Source: a virus. Taken from it: 33,225 bases of DNA. The stretch covers positions 1 to 33,225 of the IMG/VR virus record IMGVR_UViG_3300013093_000143; one strand, 5' to 3'. The notes beneath the pieces were generated by a model. That model was not told where the DNA came from. It made no database searches and saw nothing but the letters and a program-made list of their open reading frames with translations. This document shows, piece after piece, positions 29,968 through 33,225 of the stretch (positions are counted from its first letter, which is position 1; the number at the start of each line of letters is the position of its first letter). The position numbers and the translations under genes are program-made.

Positions 29968-32900
29968 ATGGCAATACTATTATTCTCCAATCAAGCCCAA
30001 ACTGCACTTGCACTTCCTGTAAGTAGTACTGATACTACGATCACAGTTGCAAGCGGGACTTCTGTTAACTTTCCTTCGCCCGCTACAGGGCAAGCATTTA
30101 CCGCAACAATAGTTAATGCAACAAATAGTTTAATTAACGAAATTGTTTATGTTACCAATGTAACAGGCGATGTTTGGACAGTTACTCGAGGCGAAGAAGG
30201 TACAGTTCCAAGAGCATGGAATATCGGAGATTTTGTAGTCAATTTGATGACTGCGGGTACTGGTAGTGCTTTCGTTCAAATAGAAGGTTTAGAAAACGGT
30301 TTATATTCAGCCGCGTTTCAAAATATGTTTACGGTTACAGGTCAAGTAAATACTTTACCTGTTAATCAAAATGATTTAGTTAACAAACAATATGCCGATG
30401 CAATCGCACAAGGTATGGTTGCAAAAGCAGAATGTCAAGTTGCTACCCTCCCTGTATCTAAAGGCGGCGGCAATATTACTCTGTCAGGTTTACAAACTAT
30501 TGACGGCTACACTACTGTAGCTGGCGACCGTGTTTGCGTAAAAGATCAAGATAACGCTGCCGAAAATGGTATCTATGTTGCAGCCGCGGGTGCTTGGACT
30601 CGAGCACTTGACATGAATGTTTGGAGCGAAGTACCCGGATCTTTTACTTTCATTGAATATGGAACAGATAATCACGGTACTGGATGGGTAGTTATTGCTC
30701 CAAAATCTGGAACGATTGGAATTACGCCGATTGTTTGGACACAATTTTCTGGTGTGGGTACTTCTGGCTATTCTGGATATAGCGGATTTTCAGGTATTAG
30801 TGGATATAGCGGATGGTCTGGGGAGTCAGGCTATAGCGGTATCTCGGGTTACTCAGGTTTGAGTACTTCTGGCTATTCTGGATATTCTGGTTTTAGTGGA
30901 TTTAGCGGTCAACAAGGCGCAAACATCAATATCAAAGGCTCTGTTGCCACTCCCGCTGATTTACCACCAACAGGTAATCAAGTAAATGATGCTTATATTG
31001 TAGATTCTGATGGTGATCTATGGATTTGGAATGGCACTATTTGGTTTAATGCTGGTCAAATTGTAGGAACTTCAGGCTATTCAGGTTTTTCTGGTATTAG
31101 TGGAGAAAGTGGTTATTCTGGAATCAGCGGATACAGTGGTATCAGTGGTTATTCGGGAATTTCAGGATTTTCTGGAATAAGCGGTTATTCGGGTTCTGGT
31201 ATTTCTGGTTATTCAGGAAGCGGTGTATCTGGCTATTCAGGTTTTTCAGGGTTTTCGGGTACATCGGGGGTTAGCGGAATCAGTGGATATTCTGGTATTT
31301 CAGGTCATTCAGGTTTTAGTGGAATTAGTGGCTATAGTGGTTTTAGCGGCATATCTGGGTTTAGTGGTATCAGCGGGATTAATGGAGCTTCTGGATTTTC
31401 AGGAATTAGCGGTTTTAGCGGATATTCCGGTTTGGGATATTATGGATTGACCGCAACAGGATCAAATTCATTAAGCCTTGGTAGCAAATCTTTTACTACT
31501 AATTTAGATGCTTCCACTACAGCTTTTGCTGTTGGGCAATATATCAGAGTATTTGCTACATCTGTGCCATCACAATTTATGGAAGGCTTAATTACAGCAT
31601 TTACAGGCACTACATTAACAGTCAATATGACATATGTTAGTGGTGGAGCATCTTTTAGCAATTGGACAATTACTGCTACTGGGGCTGTTGGAACTTCTGG
31701 TTATTCCGGCTATTCTGGATTTAGTGGAATTTCTGGTTTTTCTGGTAGCAATGGAACAAATGGTGCTTCTGGCATATCTGGTTATTCGGGCTATAGCGGT
31801 ATATCAGGATTTAGTGGATCGGGTATAAGCGGTTACTCTGGCTACAGCGGTGCAATTGGAACAAGCGGATATAGCGGTTATAGTGGCGCAGTAGGCACAA
31901 GTGGTTATAGCGGTTATTCTGGAGCTAATGGCACAAATGGTGCATCTGGTATTAGCGGATATTCAGGCTATTCAGGATCAGGAATTAGTGGATATAGCGG
32001 CTACTCTGGTTACAGCGGTTCAGGAATATCAGGCTACAGCGGATCAGGATTGTCTGGTTTTAGTGGTTACTCTGGCATAAGTGGTTATTCAGGAATTTCA
32101 GGTTACAGCGGTATTTCTGGTTATTCAGGCACAGTTGGACAGTCTGGTTTTAGTGGATTCTCTGGTCAAAACGGAACTATCGGTCACGATGGCGCTAGCG
32201 GCTATTCCGGATATTCGGGCATTAGCGGCTACAGCGGTTTTTCAGGAATTAGCGGCTATAGCGGCATATCAGGCTATAGCGGATCAGGTATTTCTGGCTA
32301 TAGTGGTTTTTCTGGCATAAGTGGATATTCAGGACAAAATGGGACTTCTGGCTATAGCGGTATTTCTGGTTTTAGCGGTGTATCTGGTTATTCAGGTATT
32401 AGCGGTTATAGTGGCTATAGCGGTATATCTGGTTTTAGTGGTTATAGCGGCACTAGCGGCTATTCTGGAAGCGGCGTAAGCGGCTACAGCGGTTTCTCAG
32501 GCATTTCGGGATATTCTGGTATTAGCGGATATAGTGGCATTAGCGGCTATAGCGGCTCAGGCGTAAGCGGATACAGCGGTTTTTCTGGTATTTCTGGCTA
32601 TAGTGGTTTTAGTGGAATATCAGGCTATAGCGGTCAAAATGGTGCTACTGGCACTTCCGGATTTAGCGGCTATTCCGGTATTTCTGGTTATAGCGGTATC
32701 AACGGCGCATCAGGTTTTTCCGGAATTAGTGGCTATTCGGGTATTTCTGGATATAGCGGATCAGGCATTTCTGGTTATTCTGGATATAGCGGTTCTGGTA
32801 TATCTGGATATTCTGGATTTAGCGGTATTTCTGGTTATTCTGGTGTAAACGGCGGCGTAACATGGCAATCAGTTCAAACTGCCAATTTCACTGCTTCTGC

Positions 32901-33225
32901 GGGTAATGGTTATCCAATTAATACCACTAGCGGTGGGATTACCATGACTTTGCCAGCAAGCCCAACTTCTGGACAACAAATTTCTTTGGTGGATTATGCT
33001 GGTACTTTTTCTACCAATAATTTAACAATTAACCCAAATGGCAATAAATTATTGGGTGGCACTGGTAACGGTTTATTAAATCTACAGCGCGAAGCAGTTA
33101 CTTTTGTTTATATAGATTCTACCCAAGGATGGCTACCTGTATGGGGCTACAATGCCTTAGTTAATACTGCCTATAGTGTTAACTATCTAATTGTTGCTGG
33201 CGGCGGCGGCGGCTCTGCGGGCGGA
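29968..33225 (+). CDS. Giant modular tail fibre with Gly-X-Ser repeats, 3' end outside window
   Basis: Starts at ATG 29968 after GTAAGG and stays open for 1,086 codons to the window edge. Residues 1-115 are the anchoring domain shared with the 28257 fibre. Bases 30415-30756 encode a beta module (ITLSGLQTIDGYTTVAGDRV) common in phage fibres. Three Gly-X-Ser blocks follow (30757-30909, 31066-31431, 31690-32844; X mostly Tyr, Phe or Ile). They are interrupted by NDAYIVDSDGDLWIWNGTIW (31000 region) and by a beta domain GQYIRVFATSVPSQFMEGLI (31540 region). After the repeats comes TWQSVQTANFTASAGNGYPI, then VAGGGGGS, the start of a Gly-rich tip like the first fibre. It is a long flexible adhesin. 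Confidence 0.85.
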   Translation, partial: MAILLFSNQAQTALALPVSSTDTTITVASGTSVNFPSPATGQAFTATIVNATNSLINEIVYVTNVTGDVWTVTRGEEGTVPRAWNIGDFVVNLMTAGTGSAFVQIEGLENGLYSAAFQNMFTVTGQVNTLPVNQNDLVNKQYADAIAQGMVAKAECQVATLPVSKGGGNITLSGLQTIDGYTTVAGDRVCVKDQDNAAENGIYVAAAGAWTRALDMNVWSEVPGSFTFIEYGTDNHGTGWVVIAPKSGTIGITPIVWTQFSGVGTSGYSGYSGFSGISGYSGWSGESGYSGISGYSGLSTSGYSGYSGFSGFSGQQGANINIKGSVATPADLPPTGNQVNDAYIVDSDGDLWIWNGTIWFNAGQIVGTSGYSGFSGISGESGYSGISGYSGISGYSGISGFSGISGYSGSGISGYSGSGVSGYSGFSGFSGTSGVSGISGYSGISGHSGFSGISGYSGFSGISGFSGISGINGASGFSGISGFSGYSGLGYYGLTATGSNSLSLGSKSFTTNLDASTTAFAVGQYIRVFATSVPSQFMEGLITAFTGTTLTVNMTYVSGGASFSNWTITATGAVGTSGYSGYSGFSGISGFSGSNGTNGASGISGYSGYSGISGFSGSGISGYSGYSGAIGTSGYSGYSGAVGTSGYSGYSGANGTNGASGISGYSGYSGSGISGYSGYSGYSGSGISGYSGSGLSGFSGYSGISGYSGISGYSGISGYSGTVGQSGFSGFSGQNGTIGHDGASGYSGYSGISGYSGFSGISGYSGISGYSGSGISGYSGFSGISGYSGQNGTSGYSGISGFSGVSGYSGISGYSGYSGISGFSGYSGTSGYSGSGVSGYSGFSGISGYSGISGYSGISGYSGSGVSGYSGFSGISGYSGFSGISGYSGQNGATGTSGFSGYSGISGYSGINGASGFSGISGYSGISGYSGSGISGYSGYSGSGISGYSGFSGISGYSGVNGGVTWQSVQTANFTASAGNGYPINTTSGGITMTLPASPTSGQQISLVDYAGTFSTNNLTINPNGNKLLGGTGNGLLNLQREAVTFVYIDSTQGWLPVWGYNALVNTAYSVNYLIVAGGGGGSAGG
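30757..32844 (+). repeat. Gly-X-Ser coding repeats in three blocks
   Basis: About 560 codons in blocks 30757-30909, 31066-31431 and 31690-32844 encode GYS, GFS, GIS triplets, often in a GYSGIS or SGYSGFSG rhythm, with breaks GSGIS, GTNGAS, GAVGTS and GQNGT. At DNA level the 9-bp period is clear, but synonymous codons are mixed freely (TCT, TCA, TCG, TCC, AGC, AGT for Ser). Confidence 0.9.

Noticed and set aside
30757-32844. Tandem repeats as a possible CRISPR array
   Set aside because: The repeats are in-frame 9-bp codon triplets without uniform repeats and unique spacers.
31223-32848. Four ORFs of 64-81 codons in another frame of the fibre repeat (31223, 31634, 32081, 32603)
   Set aside because: They are frame shadows: a 9-bp repeat free of stops in one frame tends to be free of stops in another. 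The main frame runs through all of them without interruption.
1-33225. Insertion sequence, integrase or prophage attachment site
   Set aside because: No transposase or integrase motifs and no flanking target duplications were found; the repeats seen are regulatory-size or dispersed short words.

Overview
This window is part of a tailed double-stranded DNA phage (Caudoviricetes) with a contractile tail, that is, a myovirus morphotype. The call rests on an ordered set of structural genes: terminase, portal, minor head protein, capsid protease, scaffold, DUF2184-type major capsid, connectors, sheath, tube, frameshifted tail chaperone, tape measure, baseplate hub, spike, gpW/gp25-like protein, gpJ-like wedge, gpI-like protein and two fibres. 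No integrase, repressor, lysis cassette or tRNA is visible. The host cannot be read from the sequence. Dispersed TAGC/GGGGCTA-rich repeats and a baseplate gene resembling a freshwater cyanophage family hint at a freshwater (possibly cyanobacterial) host, but this is weak inference.

Layout. (1) Bases 2-3710, rightward: the end of a replication region, with a primase-polymerase/helicase cut by the window edge, an orphan cytosine-5 DNA methyltransferase coupled to it by a TAATG overlap, and two small unknown genes. (2) Bases 3711-4209: a gene-free, GC-rich, hairpin-rich stretch. (3) Bases 4210-6840, leftward: a compact operon of ten small genes without recognisable function, driven by one good promoter at 6897-6924. 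This is an accessory or host-takeover type locus. (4) Bases 6841-7750: a 0.9-kb non-coding switch region. It holds the leftward promoter, several copies of an iteron-like motif (including a perfect 22-bp inverted repeat), AT-rich tracts, TAGC-type repeats, an AGGGTAAACCCT operator-like site and the rightward late promoter. (5) Bases 7751-33225, rightward: packaging, head, neck, tail, baseplate and fibre genes, tightly packed with many 1-nt or 4-nt stop/start overlaps.

How the genes work together. The terminase pair packages DNA through the DUF1073-like portal. The scaffold and a composite protease assemble and mature a procapsid of the DUF2184-type capsid protein. Neck proteins join the head to a sheathed tail, whose length is set by a short tape measure carrying a lysozyme-like domain. 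The hub, HxH-tipped spike, wedge and fibres form the baseplate. Two fibre proteins begin with the same anchoring domain, and the second carries about 560 residues of Gly-X-Ser repeats.

Most interesting points: the capsid protease is fused to a Nudix hydrolase and three other small phage modules; the tail chaperone has a textbook T_TTA_AAG -1 frameshift site; the switch region looks like an iteron origin plus operators, with the same 12-bp site in opposite orientation on both sides of the leftward cluster; the leftward cluster is a candidate counter-defence island; and one E1-FCCH-like beta module occurs in both the sheath and the baseplate wedge. All family names are recalled from sequence appearance; no database search was run.
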